Assembly: GCF_003049665.1 (NCBI RefSeq)
Contig: NZ_PYWM01000008.1
Coordinates: forward strand, 62,001-126,000
Direction: 5' to 3'
From: Lysinibacillus mangiferihumi
GTDB taxonomy: Bacteria > Bacillota > Bacilli > Bacillales_A > Planococcaceae
DNA length: 64,000 nucleotides
Translations under genes and position numbers: made by a program
The notes under the pieces: model-generated
What the model was told of the DNA's origin: nothing
The model's input: only the letters and a program-made list of their open reading frames with translations
Database searches by the model: none
Shown: positions 8,891 to 17,936 of the stretch, one piece after another
Numbering within the stretch: position 1 is the first letter of the stretch
How the letters are laid out: each line of letters opens with the position of its first letter

Positions 8891-9533
8891 AGCAAAAAAA
8901 AGTAAAGTTGCTGCTTGGATGTTTCACCTCGTGCAACAAAGGTTATTAAATCGCTATTTTCATAAAATTTGGCTTGCTATAGAGGAGCCCTTGCCAAAAA
9001 ATGCCCTTTTTATTGCCAATCATAGTAGCTGGTGGGATGGACTTATATTTTTTCAACTGGAAAAGCGACAGAAAGTACCACCAATTTATATGATGACGCA
9101 TGAAGATGGCATAAAACAAGTACCGATTTTTAAATGGATCGGTGCTTTTTCTGTCAATTCTCAAAGTACAAAGCATGTGGTGCAATCGCTCCGTTATGCA
9201 CAAAAGTTATTATATGAAGAAAAAAGTGTTGCCTTGTTTCCACAAGGGGCAGAGGTTCATTTAGAAGCACGACCATTACAATTTCAAAAGGGGGCCGCTT
9301 TTTTAGCGGGAAAATCTCCTCGAATTCCTGTTATTCCAGTTACGATATACTATTCTTTTCGCCATATGATAAAAGGGGAAGTATGGATTTCTATTGGAGG
9401 TCCCATCGAGACAGAAGGAAGAAACAATGAAATTCTTACACAGCATTTTGAGGAAATCATGACAGCCCAATTGAATTCGTTGAAGCAAGATGTAGTTACA
9501 AATCATTATGAAAAATATATCAATATATTATGA
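8874..9533 (+). CDS. PlsC-type 1-acyltransferase of the carotenoid operon
   Basis: A 219-residue lysophosphatidate-acyltransferase-fold enzyme. The catalytic HX4D motif is NHSSWWDG near residue 46, and the acceptor-binding FPQGAEVHLEARPL is near 122. Starts at ATG 8874 (overlapping cruF) or ATG 8883. Its position between a carotenoid hydratase and a glycosyltransferase suggests it esterifies a glycosylated carotenoid with a fatty acid rather than making phospholipid; this is inference. It differs from the unrelated staphylococcal CrtO. Confidence 0.85.
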   Translation: MNIMFEAKKSKVAAWMFHLVQQRLLNRYFHKIWLAIEEPLPKNALFIANHSSWWDGLIFFQLEKRQKVPPIYMMTHEDGIKQVPIFKWIGAFSVNSQSTKHVVQSLRYAQKLLYEEKSVALFPQGAEVHLEARPLQFQKGAAFLAGKSPRIPVIPVTIYYSFRHMIKGEVWISIGGPIETEGRNNEILTQHFEEIMTAQLNSLKQDVVTNHYEKYINIL

Positions 9534-9542
9534 GGTGTGAAT

Positions 9543-10643
9543 TTGATTATTTTAATGAGCATCTTACTAGGTTTTTGCATATGGACGATTTTAAATCTCA
9601 CTTTCTTACCTAACTTAAAAAGCCACTTCACCTTGCATGAGTATCCCTTGATTTCAGTATTAGTGCCGATGAGAAATGAAGCAAGAAATGTGCAAAATTG
9701 CATTGCAATGCTGAAAAATATTCGCTATGAAAATATAGAAATAATAATTTATGAAGATCAATCGACTGATAGCACCTATTCATTATTACTTCAAGAAATT
9801 GGGGATGATACTAGATTTCAAGTTATTCGTGGCGAACCATTAAAGGAAGGCTGGATTGGAAAAGTACACGCCTGTTATCAGCTCCGTCAACATGCACATG
9901 GTCGTTTCTTAGCTTTTATCGATGCAGATGTGACACTACATCAACATACGCTTACTTATGCAATAGCAAGAGCTAAACAATACAATGCGTCACTAGTTAC
10001 AGGGTTTCCTAAATTCCATTATACAAATTGGCTTGATAAAATGCTTATTCCAATGATGCATTTTATTGTCTATTTCCATTTACCAATAGCGCTTGCAAAC
10101 TTTACGAAAATTCCTGCTACCACGGCTGCAAATGGCGCATTTATGTTTTTTGAAACGACAAGTTATGACCAAGTAGGCGGACATGAGGCAGTAAAAAGCT
10201 CTTTAGTAGAAGATATACATATTGCACAAATACTGAAGCGGAATGGCCATCGTGTATTACTGACCAATGTTACGGATTGTGTGCATTGTCATATGTATGA
10301 AACGAGTAAAGAGACATGGGAAGGTTTTTCTAAAAATATTTTTGTAGGAATTGGTCGATCAATCCCAATGGCGCTTGGCTTAACATTATTTTATTCGCTA
10401 TTGTATATCGTGCCATTTATCTTTGGTGTGTATGGTGTGACGACATGGCAACCACTTTTCATACTTCCTTTTATTATCACAGTTATACACAGAATGATTT
10501 GTGATATCGCAAGTAAAACACCAATCGTTTATAGTTTGGGTATTTCGGGGTCTGTTGTGGCGTTGTTATGTATTTTATGGCGTTCAGTTGTGTTATCGAA
10601 AACAGGGGCATCTTATACTTGGAAAGGCAGGTCTTATAAATGA
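9543..10643 (+). CDS. GT2 glycosyltransferase (CrtQ/CruG-like)
   Basis: About 366 residues. There is an N-terminal membrane anchor (~1-18), a GT-A family 2 domain with PMRNEARN, EDQSTDST and the metal-binding FIDADV motif (~120), VEDIHIAQ (~223), and a C-terminal pair of membrane helices (~280-335). TTG 9543 is preferred to GTG 9537, because the latter is inside the GAGGTG ribosome site. It probably transfers a sugar to a hydroxylated carotenoid at the membrane. It overlaps the next gene by 4 bp (ATGA). Confidence 0.85.
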   Translation: MIILMSILLGFCIWTILNLTFLPNLKSHFTLHEYPLISVLVPMRNEARNVQNCIAMLKNIRYENIEIIIYEDQSTDSTYSLLLQEIGDDTRFQVIRGEPLKEGWIGKVHACYQLRQHAHGRFLAFIDADVTLHQHTLTYAIARAKQYNASLVTGFPKFHYTNWLDKMLIPMMHFIVYFHLPIALANFTKIPATTAANGAFMFFETTSYDQVGGHEAVKSSLVEDIHIAQILKRNGHRVLLTNVTDCVHCHMYETSKETWEGFSKNIFVGIGRSIPMALGLTLFYSLLYIVPFIFGVYGVTTWQPLFILPFIITVIHRMICDIASKTPIVYSLGISGSVVALLCILWRSVVLSKTGASYTWKGRSYK

Positions 10644-12073
10644 AGGTTAGTATTATTGGTGGTGGGTTAGGCGGGCTTGCCTGTGCCACTTCACTTGCAC
10701 ATAAAGGATACGATGTGCATTTATTTGAGAAAAATAGTACGCTGGGCGGTAAAATGCGTCCAGTTACGTTAGGTGACTACTATTTTGATTTTGGACCGAA
10801 TACGATAACGATGCCTTATGTCTTTAATCAAGTAATTGAACAAACAGGTGTTGATGCAGCCCCTTATTTTCGCTTTGTGGAGGTACAACCACATATGAAA
10901 AATGTAGGAGTAAATGGCGAAACATTTTATTTGTCAAATGATCGAGCGTTTATGATTCGTCAGTTACAGCATTTAGATCCACATGGGGCAAAAAATTATC
11001 CAGCCTTTATTACAGAAATATCTCGACTATACTTTTTAGCAAGACAGCATTTTTTAAATAAAGCTTTTCTATCAAAAAAGGATTTTATATCACCGAAACT
11101 AGCCAACGCGCTTTTAGCAGTTCGACCCTTTGAAACATTGGAAAAGTTTTTGCAACGTTATTTTACGAATCCTTTTGTTTTGCAATGTTTTATGCGGTAT
11201 GCAACGTATATTGGGTCGTCTCCGTATAAGACACCTGCCACATTTGCAATGATTGCTTATTTAGAACTTGTGGAAGGCGTTTATTATGTACCTGGTGGGA
11301 CAGCTTCAATTGCCAAAGGTTTTGAAAGGCGTGCAAGAGAGCTTGGGGTGAAAATTTATACGAACAGTGAAGTAACAAATATTGATATAGACAATGGTGT
11401 AGCAAAAAGTATTGAACTCAAACAGGGTGAGAAAATTTTTAGTGACTTATTGGTAGTCAATGCAGATGTTTTACAGGCAATGCCAACGTTAGACAGTAGC
11501 TTTCTCGCAAAAAAGAGGCAGATTACGCCATCGTCCTCGGTTTTCGTTATTCTAGCAGGCTTAAATAAAAAGATAGCATCTTTGGAACATCATAATGTCT
11601 TTTTCTCACCAAACTATTTTAACGAGTTTGAGCAACTATTTGAGCAAAAGGTTTATGCAGATGAGCCGACAATTTACATTTGCAATTCATCTAAAACAGA
11701 TGTGACTCGTTCTCCTAAAGGCGATAATTTGCTTATTTTAGTGAATGCACCCGCTGGGCAAACACCACCTGACCAATATGATGAAAAAATAATGAAACAA
11801 CTTGAGCGATATAGCATTTATATAAAAGACGCCATTGTACAAAAGCAAATTATTACGCCACAAACGATTGAACAAGATTTCAATAGCTATAAGGGTGCTT
11901 TATATGGGTATGCATCCAATAGTTTTCGCAGTGCTTTTTTTCGTCATCCCAATAAGAGTTCGATTGCATCAAACTTATACTTTGTAGGTGGCAGTACGCA
12001 TCCAGGAGGGGGATCACCTCTTGTGACATTAGGTGGCATGCATGTAGCCGATGCAATTGTCAATCAACATTAG
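10640..12073 (+). CDS. CrtN-type carotenoid desaturase/oxidase (FAD), second copy
   Basis: A 477-residue FAD protein of the phytoene desaturase family. The dinucleotide motif SIIGGGLGGLACATSLAHKG starts at residue 4, FDFGPNTITMPYVF follows, and the C-terminal signature is GGSTHPGGGSPLVTLGGMH. It is clearly a paralog of the operon's first gene but shorter and diverged, so the two probably act on successive substrates. It starts with ATG overlapping the GT2 stop. No squalene/phytoene synthase (CrtM/CrtB) follows; the operon ends with a repeat-family terminator. Confidence 0.9.
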   Translation: MKVSIIGGGLGGLACATSLAHKGYDVHLFEKNSTLGGKMRPVTLGDYYFDFGPNTITMPYVFNQVIEQTGVDAAPYFRFVEVQPHMKNVGVNGETFYLSNDRAFMIRQLQHLDPHGAKNYPAFITEISRLYFLARQHFLNKAFLSKKDFISPKLANALLAVRPFETLEKFLQRYFTNPFVLQCFMRYATYIGSSPYKTPATFAMIAYLELVEGVYYVPGGTASIAKGFERRARELGVKIYTNSEVTNIDIDNGVAKSIELKQGEKIFSDLLVVNADVLQAMPTLDSSFLAKKRQITPSSSVFVILAGLNKKIASLEHHNVFFSPNYFNEFEQLFEQKVYADEPTIYICNSSKTDVTRSPKGDNLLILVNAPAGQTPPDQYDEKIMKQLERYSIYIKDAIVQKQIITPQTIEQDFNSYKGALYGYASNSFRSAFFRHPNKSSIASNLYFVGGSTHPGGGSPLVTLGGMHVADAIVNQH

Positions 12074-12145
12074 CGACAGTGGCTATTAGTAAAAATATTT
12101 TAGTAGCGGAGGAGAAAAGCTTCTTCCAAAGTGGATAACAGCAAA

Positions 12146-12183
12146 AAAAGTGTTAGATTGATTGTAGTCAATCTAACACTTTT
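12146..12183. terminator. Repeat-family bidirectional terminator, copy 2
   Basis: A perfect 16-bp stem, AAAAGTGTTAGATTGA (12146-12161) with TCAATCTAACACTTTT (12168-12183). It is shared by the convergent carotenoid operon and ilvE. Confidence 0.92.
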
Positions 12184-12211
12184 GCATTTTCTAGCTATTT
12201 TTTATTTGTTT

Positions 12212-13276
12212 CTATAATTTAATTGTCCAACCGAATGAATCTTCAAGCGTGCCATTTTGGATGCCTGTTAATGTATCGTAAAGCATTTGTGAAATTTCAC
12301 CAATTTCACCGTTATTAATTAGAATTTTTTCGTCGCGCCATTTCAACTCTCCGACAGGTGAAATAACTGCTGCCGTGCCCGTACCAAATGCTTCTTCCAA
12401 TGTGCCGTTATGATAGGCTTCAACCACTTCATTAATTGAAATGCGACGTTCTTCGACTGGGATGTTTTTTGCTTTTAATACGTGCAGCATCGAATCACGC
12501 GTAATACCTGGTAAGATGCTTCCGTTTAATGCTGGCGTAATGACAGTACCATTTATTTTGAAGAAAATATTCATGCTCCCTACTTCTTCAATATAACGGT
12601 GTTCCTTGCCGTCAAGCCATAATGTTTGAGAGTAGCCTTCCTTGTGCGCAATTTCTTGTCCTTTCAGGGCACTTGCATAGTTACCAGCGGTTTTTGCTTC
12701 GCCAGTTCCCCCCACAACAGCTCGTACAAAGTGCTGTTCCACCATAATTTTGACTGGATTAATGCCTTCTTTGTAGTAAGAACCCGACGGTGACATAATA
12801 ATAATAAATTGATAACTATTCGAAGGGTGTACGCCCAAGTGAGGCTCGGTTGCAATAATAAATGGACGGATATAAAGAGATGTTCCTGGTGCGGTTGGAA
12901 CCCATTCACGATCCAATGTTACTAATTGCTTTAACGCCTCTAACGCAAGTTCTTCATCAATTGCTGGAATGACGATACGCTCATTTGAATGATTTAAACG
13001 GTTGAAATTACGGTCTGGACGGAATAATAGCACGCCGTTATCTACTGTTGCATAAGCTTTTAAGCCTTCAAATACAGCTTGTCCATAATGGAAGACCATT
13101 GCTGATGGATCGATAGAAAGTGGCTGATACGGGATAATGCGTGGATCATGCCATCCCATTCCTTCTGTATAATCGACTATAAACATGTGATCTGTAAAAA
13201 ATTGTCCGAACCCTAATTGGTCTACTGCAGGTTTTTCTTTTGGTTGTGTTGTTAATTCTTTTTTAATTTCTAACAT
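12212..13276 (-). CDS. ilvE: Branched-chain amino acid aminotransferase
   Basis: A 354-residue PLP enzyme interconverting Leu, Ile and Val with their 2-oxo acids using glutamate/2-oxoglutarate. The BCAT (class IV fold) signatures are HYGQAVFEGLKAY, RPDRNFNRL, the Lys-containing GEAKTAGNYASALKGQ (PLP Schiff-base lysine) and YIEEVGSMNIFF, followed by SILPGITRDS. Two ATGs are possible (13282, 13276); the GGAGG spacing (2 versus 8 nt) favours 13276. Monocistronic, converging on the carotenoid operon. Confidence 0.96.
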   Translation of the reverse strand: MLEIKKELTTQPKEKPAVDQLGFGQFFTDHMFIVDYTEGMGWHDPRIIPYQPLSIDPSAMVFHYGQAVFEGLKAYATVDNGVLLFRPDRNFNRLNHSNERIVIPAIDEELALEALKQLVTLDREWVPTAPGTSLYIRPFIIATEPHLGVHPSNSYQFIIIMSPSGSYYKEGINPVKIMVEQHFVRAVVGGTGEAKTAGNYASALKGQEIAHKEGYSQTLWLDGKEHRYIEEVGSMNIFFKINGTVITPALNGSILPGITRDSMLHVLKAKNIPVEERRISINEVVEAYHNGTLEEAFGTGTAAVISPVGELKWRDEKILINNGEIGEISQMLYDTLTGIQNGTLEDSFGWTIKL

Positions 13277-13670
13277 CGTCATATCCTCCGCGTCTTATGT
13301 CATTAGGTGATTTATCTATAATACTTAATAATACTGTTTATTTTAAATTAATGAAATACTAAGAATCTACTAATAATTAATAAAATTACTGAAATATTTA
13401 TTTAATTCAACAAATTCCAACATTACATAGATAAAGAAATGTTTTTTCATAAGGTGAGCACCATGTGCTTTAGTTGTTACGTCCAAGATAGGCATAATTA
13501 GAGTCTTCAACTTTCAAATGCTAACTATGTATGTAATTAGCACGTCGAAACGATTATGATTGAAGTAAAGGTTTGGAAATTAAAGTGGGGGGTACCTGTC
13601 CAAAGATAGCATAAAAAGACAGGATGAAATTAATTGAATACGATAATCTTGAAGTAAGGAGTGAGGGCAT
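13277..13670. other. Divergent intergenic region (ilvE / AraC regulator)
   Basis: About 390 AT-rich bases with no convincing ORF. It must hold the promoters of leftward ilvE and rightward AraC-type gene. No T-box or other recognisable RNA leader was seen. Confidence 0.6.
13383..13397 (-). promoter_or_regulatory. Possible CodY box upstream of ilvE
   Basis: AAATTACTGAAATAT matches 11 of 15 positions of the CodY consensus AATTTTCWGAAAATT, about 110 bp before ilvE, a typical CodY target. In such AT-rich DNA this could be chance. Confidence 0.3.
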
Positions 13671-14534
13671 TTGAGTTGGATTGAGTCGATTCAAAAGGCA
13701 ATAAATTATATAGAAGAGCATTTACATGAAAGCATTACGATGGAACAAATAGCACAAGAAGTAAATGCCTCTGTTTTTCATTTTCAACGGACATTTTCTA
13801 TTTTAACAGATATGTCTATCGCAGATTATATTAGACGAAGAAGATTAACGTTGGCTGCCCAAGAGTTAATCAATACAGATAGTAAAGTAATCGACATCGC
13901 CTACAAATATGGCTACGACTCTCCTGAAGCTTTTACCAAAGCATTTCGAAAGCAGCATAACGTAACGCCAAGTGAAGTACGTAAACAGCAAGGACCATTA
14001 CAATCATACAATCGCCTGATAATCCAGGTGACTTTGAAGGGAGCAGAACCAATGAAATATAACATTGTAGAGAAAGAGAAGTTTCAAGTCGTGGGTGTCA
14101 AAAGAACGTATAATTGCCAAACAGGTGAGAATTTACAAGGCATACCTCAATTTTGGAATGAACTAAATGGGCAAGGTATGGACGAGCAATTATTTACATT
14201 AAACAACGGGCAAATCAAAGGGGTACTTGGTGTATGTGTACCAGATGAAAACTATAAGGATAACAGTTTAATAGACTATTGGATTGCAACAAATCACGTA
14301 GGAGAAGTACCTGAAAATATGTTAGCAATGGAAGTACCGGCATCCAAATGGGTTGTATTTGAAGTGCGAGGCCCGATGCCAGATGCGATGCAAAATGCTT
14401 GGAAGAAAATTTTCTCGGAATGGTTCCCATCCAATCCATATGAACCTGCTGGAACAGCTGAATTAGAGGTTTATACGGATGAAGACCCTACAAGTGAAAA
14501 TTTATATTCGGAAATTTGGATACCGATTAAGTAG
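13671..14534 (+). CDS. AraC-family regulator with GyrI-like effector domain
   Basis: A 287-residue transcription factor. The N-terminal double helix-turn-helix (~1-108) shows the AraC signature IDIAYKYGYDSPEAFTKAFR. The C-terminal GyrI-like/effector-binding domain (~125-287) begins MKYNIVEKEKFQVVGVKR and ends with EIWIPIK. This architecture is common in Bacillaceae sensors of small amphipathic molecules. The start is TTG 13671 after AAGGAG. A hairpin terminator follows. The target genes are not evident. Confidence 0.92.
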   Translation: MSWIESIQKAINYIEEHLHESITMEQIAQEVNASVFHFQRTFSILTDMSIADYIRRRRLTLAAQELINTDSKVIDIAYKYGYDSPEAFTKAFRKQHNVTPSEVRKQQGPLQSYNRLIIQVTLKGAEPMKYNIVEKEKFQVVGVKRTYNCQTGENLQGIPQFWNELNGQGMDEQLFTLNNGQIKGVLGVCVPDENYKDNSLIDYWIATNHVGEVPENMLAMEVPASKWVVFEVRGPMPDAMQNAWKKIFSEWFPSNPYEPAGTAELEVYTDEDPTSENLYSEIWIPIK

Positions 14535-14538
14535 TAAG

Positions 14539-14580
14539 GCGGTGTCAGGCACGCAAACAATTCTCAAACAATTTGTAACA
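14539..14580 (+). repeat. Interspersed repeat, copy 1
   Basis: Resembles 31391-31430: both contain GTGYCAGKCAC followed by CAAACAATT(C/T)T and AAACAATTT, and both begin right after the stop codon of a rightward gene. Confidence 0.6.
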
Positions 14581-14593
14581 TCATAAAAGTAGT

Positions 14594-14626
14594 AAAGCCA
14601 AGAATGTAATTTATTCTTGGCTTTTT
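14594..14626 (+). terminator. Hairpin terminator of the AraC-type gene
   Basis: A 12-bp stem, AAAGCCAAGAAT (14594-14605) with ATTCTTGGCTTT (14613-14624), followed by T's. Confidence 0.88.
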
Positions 14627-14666
14627 GACTTGCTTGTCGAGCAGATTCACCGAAACGAATTGTGTT

Positions 14667-14930
14667 CTAAAAGAAGTTATGGCGCAAATGAAATACTTTA
14701 TAGAACAATTTAGCGTCCCTGCTCATTTTGCTGTTGGTGTTCATTTGTGGCAATAAACATTTTTGAAACCTATCATCACAGTATTTTGTTCTACCATATT
14801 TGGCATAACATTCGTCATGCTTCTTACAGCAGGAATCAACTGCATTTGTTGGTGCGCCTGGGCCTGAACATCCTGGTCCACAATATCTATAGCCTGGATA
14901 ACAAAATCCTATTTTTCTATTCCTATTCAC
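14667..14930 (-). CDS. Small phospholipase A2-like protein (parvovirus-type)
   Basis: 87 residues, GTG start at 14930 with AGAGG eight bases upstream. The first half carries a glycine-rich calcium-loop-like segment YCGPGCSGPGAP followed by DSCCKKHDECYAKYG, the His-Asp catalytic dyad motif (CCxxHDxC) of secreted phospholipases A2. Spacing and the GPG..GAPTNAVD order resemble the phospholipase domain of parvovirus VP1. The usual long C-terminal helices are missing and there is no signal peptide. It might act on membrane lipids; activity is not established. Monocistronic. Confidence 0.75.
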   Translation of the reverse strand: MNRNRKIGFCYPGYRYCGPGCSGPGAPTNAVDSCCKKHDECYAKYGRTKYCDDRFQKCLLPQMNTNSKMSRDAKLFYKVFHLRHNFF

Positions 14931-15038
14931 AGTGATAACCTCTTTTCAAAAAAGTTTTCATACTATAAATTATGTAGCGTTCACATTTGAAAAGGGATGA
15001 AAAACTAGTGATAACTCAAAAAGAATGGATGAAGTAAT

Positions 15039-15797
15039 TTAAAGAGACAAAATATCACCATCATTCGGCACTGATACTGCATGTGCTAGTCGTTTCTCGT
15101 CTAGAAAATTAGTTAGCTGCGCTCGGCTTAATTTGCAATGATTGATGGTTTCAAGATGTACAACCACAAGCTTTGTGTTTGGGGATAAGCGAGCGATACG
15201 TGCAACATCTTCACGCATCATTGTTATTACAGTTCCCCATATCATCTGTGCCTCTGATGCATTTAAAATGGCGATATCCGGCTGCAACTCTCGGAAAGCT
15301 TTGTCTATAGCTGGTGTCAAAATACAATCACTGACGATATAAATGGAACCATCTTCCGTCGTATTTAAGAAAAAACTAGAAACAGGTCCTAGTAATTTGC
15401 CAGTAATACCAGGTGCATGTCGTCCTGCTAGTCGTTTCAAGTGAATTCCTTCCCATTCATAACAATCATCGATAGCTATTACCCTTTTAAAACCCGCAGA
15501 CCGTATTGCTGTGGCATCTTGTGGCTGACAAAAGACAGGAATCTGTTTGTTCAGAATAGCCATCGCTCTTTTATCCCAGTGGTCAAAGTGACGATGCGTT
15601 AATAAGATGGCATCCATATCTTCAAAAATGTTTAGTGGAACAGGTAATGGAGTTAATGGATTTCTACGATAATTTCGGGTAAATGGCACGGGTGCAAGTT
15701 TACTGACATCACTTAACATTGGATCAATTAGTATGCGTTTTTCGTTGATAAATAAAATCGACGTTGCGTGTCGAATATGTTGGAGGCGAATGGTCAT
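15039..15797 (-). CDS. Metallo-beta-lactamase-fold hydrolase
   Basis: 252 residues with start ATG 15797 preceded by GAAGGAG; the upstream extension lacks a ribosome site. The MBL metal site is visible: LLTHRHFDHWD (~78-88), the HAPGI histidine (~128), SDCI Asp (~158) and HLETINH (~218). The UlaG/RomA-like group includes lactonases and phosphodiesterases. No signal peptide, so cytoplasmic. The substrate is unknown. It stands alone between a leftward and a rightward neighbour. Confidence 0.88.
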   Translation of the reverse strand: MTIRLQHIRHATSILFINEKRILIDPMLSDVSKLAPVPFTRNYRRNPLTPLPVPLNIFEDMDAILLTHRHFDHWDKRAMAILNKQIPVFCQPQDATAIRSAGFKRVIAIDDCYEWEGIHLKRLAGRHAPGITGKLLGPVSSFFLNTTEDGSIYIVSDCILTPAIDKAFRELQPDIAILNASEAQMIWGTVITMMREDVARIARLSPNTKLVVVHLETINHCKLSRAQLTNFLDEKRLAHAVSVPNDGDILSL

Positions 15798-15981
15798 ATG
15801 AACTCCTTCAAGTGATTTATTTTTTACATACTCTATCATATTAGAATTTGTTTATATTAATTAGTAGAAGGTGGAGAACAGTTAAGGTTTTTGTAAGCTA
15901 ATTAAAAAACTGCTGTAAGGTTGCGTAGTTATACTTGCGAAGGAGCAAAAAATACAGTATTGATGAAAGGAGTTATGGAGA

Positions 15982-17028
15982 ATGAATCCAACCGTTACAC
16001 AAAAGGAAAGGATCGTTTCCTTAGATATTATTCGTGGTTTAGCGTTATTTGGCATATTGTTTATAAATGTGGGGGCTTATCAGTTGGTAGTTGAAGGACA
16101 ACCATTGCCTGTTTATAGCAAATTCAATAGCATACTAGATACGGTAATTGATATATTTATCGAGAAGAAATTTTATTCGATTTTTTCAGTACTCTTCGGT
16201 GTAGGTTATTATATTTTTACTTCACGTGCTGAAGCTCGGGGGGATAAGCCGAGATGGCGCTTTGCAAGAAGATTACTAGCATTATTTCTTATAGGGATTG
16301 TCCATTTGATTTTTTTCTGGGGCTCCATCTTATTTGCTTATGCAGTAATCGGTCTTTTTTTGTTGCCATTTTATCATGCAAAAGTTTCTACAATTAGCAA
16401 ATGGCTATTTAGCTTGATTGCGGTTTATATTGTGAGCATATTGGGCCAAATGTTTATGCCAAATATAAGTTTTTTATCAACAATTTTTGATTTCTTAGGC
16501 AATGATATCATGACGATTTTTATTATGTTTTTAACTGGTTTTCTCGTTGCAAAAGCTAATTGGATAGGCAACGTAAGACAACATACCAAGCAAATTCAAT
16601 GGGTGATTTATGTCACATGTCCATTGTTTGTAGGCTTATCTAGTTGGATTGGGTTTGCCTCTCAAAATCAAGATGCTCATCTTCATTTACTACTTGGCTT
16701 AGGTGTAATCCCGACGACCTATTTTTATGTAGCTTGCTTATTGCTTATTTTAGAACATGAGCCGATTGTAAAAATATTAAAGCCTATTGGGCGTGTCGGA
16801 CAAATGGCTTTTACAAACTACTTAGCGCAGAGCTTTATAGGGCTAGCTATTATAAAGTTAATGGGATTTGAAGTCATGTCGACTTCCCGTATAGTCATAA
16901 TTGCCATTATGATTTTTGTCATTCAAATCATATTTAGTGTTATATGGTTTAAATTCTTTAAAATGGGTCCGTTAGAAAAAGTGTGGAGATGGATGACTTA
17001 TGGAAGAAAAGTATCGGTAAAAGCATAA
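15982..17028 (+). CDS. DUF418/YeiB-family membrane protein
   Basis: 348 residues with eight or so membrane segments. The N-terminus RIVSLDIIRGLALFGILFIN is the family's heparan-acetyltransferase-like first helix, and the C-terminal DUF418 region contains GRVGQMAFTNYLAQSFIGL. The family is related to membrane acyltransferases; its role in Bacillaceae is not known. AAAGGAG precedes the ATG. A terminator follows, so it is a single-gene unit. Confidence 0.88.
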   Translation: MNPTVTQKERIVSLDIIRGLALFGILFINVGAYQLVVEGQPLPVYSKFNSILDTVIDIFIEKKFYSIFSVLFGVGYYIFTSRAEARGDKPRWRFARRLLALFLIGIVHLIFFWGSILFAYAVIGLFLLPFYHAKVSTISKWLFSLIAVYIVSILGQMFMPNISFLSTIFDFLGNDIMTIFIMFLTGFLVAKANWIGNVRQHTKQIQWVIYVTCPLFVGLSSWIGFASQNQDAHLHLLLGLGVIPTTYFYVACLLLILEHEPIVKILKPIGRVGQMAFTNYLAQSFIGLAIIKLMGFEVMSTSRIVIIAIMIFVIQIIFSVIWFKFFKMGPLEKVWRWMTYGRKVSVKA

Positions 17029-17041
17029 ATAGCGAAAAATT

Positions 17042-17073
17042 AACGTCAGGGCATTATTGCACTGGCGTTTTTT
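17042..17073 (+). terminator. Hairpin terminator
   Basis: AACGTCAG (17042-17049) pairs with CTGGCGTT (17062-17069) with one G-U pair, followed by T's. Confidence 0.75.
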
Positions 17074-17183
17074 GAAATAACAATCATATACTGTTACTAT
17101 TGAAAGTATAAATTTGTAAAATCAATGAAACTAAATGACAATTTATCCGTAAAATAGATAACAAGAATAAGGGGAGTATAAAT

Positions 17184-17912
17184 ATGACGAAACAATTAAA
17201 AAAATATATGGCAGTGACTACAGCGTCGTTTATGGTTATGCAACTAGCAGCATGCGGTAATGCTGAAACGGAGGTAGTGAAGGAGTCTGACCCCGTTAAT
17301 ACGACCGATACGGTTGAAAATAATGCCCAAACGACGAATGAAGATGAATTGCTAAATGTACATAACAGTGAGATGGCTGATGCTTGTGATGAGTGGCAAG
17401 AAAGTGATGATGGTTCCTATGAATGTTTAGACGAAAATTCTCCGTATTACGCACAGCATTTCTTTAATGGGTTAATGTATGCTACTGCGGGTGCAATGAT
17501 TGGCAGTGCCATTTACAAAAGTCGCAATTTAAAAAATGGCACGGAGCGTGACAATCACAGTGGCGGCGCGGCAGGATCGACGACGACTACGAATAAGTCG
17601 AATGCTACAAACTCGAAAAATGGCATCACAACGGGAGGTTCTTCTTCGACGTCATCTGGCACCTCAACAAGTGGTTCAAGCTCAAATGTAAATAGTTCTA
17701 CATCAAATAATACGAATTCGAATGCTTCAACATCTAGTGGTTCAAACACAAATTCGACTAACACGAATTCTTATTCGAGCGGTCAGCGTTCATATTCCAA
17801 TGGTTCTAGTTCCTCTTCAAGTGGTAGTTCGTATAATAGCTCTTCATCAAACGCTGGGAAATCCGGTTTCGGCTCTGGAGGGGCTTCTAGAGGAGGCTCG
17901 TCTTCGTCCTAA
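17184..17912 (+). CDS. YgiB/DUF1190-like lipoprotein with Ser/Asn/Thr-rich tail
   Basis: 242 residues. The signal peptide ends in QLAACG, a canonical lipobox with lipidated Cys24. A short acidic linker is followed by a Cys-containing module (ADACDEWQ.....YECLDENSPYY) and a small glycine-rich hydrophobic stretch (MYATAGAMIGSAIY). The last ~125 residues are almost only Ser, Asn, Thr and Gly, ending GFGSGGASRGG. The layout resembles E. coli YgiB/YjfM, whose gene sits next to a glutathionylspermidine-synthase-like gene, as here. Function of the family is unresolved. Confidence 0.7.
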   Translation: MTKQLKKYMAVTTASFMVMQLAACGNAETEVVKESDPVNTTDTVENNAQTTNEDELLNVHNSEMADACDEWQESDDGSYECLDENSPYYAQHFFNGLMYATAGAMIGSAIYKSRNLKNGTERDNHSGGAAGSTTTTNKSNATNSKNGITTGGSSSTSSGTSTSGSSSNVNSSTSNNTNSNASTSSGSNTNSTNTNSYSSGQRSYSNGSSSSSSGSSYNSSSSNAGKSGFGSGGASRGGSSSS

Positions 17913-17936
17913 CCGACTGGAAAAGGAGGAAGCACG

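Noticed and set aside
13283-13670. T-box leader for ilvE
   Set aside because: No T-box motif (GGGTGGNACCGCG-like) or specifier arrangement seen on the minus strand.
17555-17764. Minus-strand Glu/Phe/Val-rich frame
   Set aside because: It is an artefact of the Ser/Asn/Thr repeats of the lipoprotein on the plus strand.
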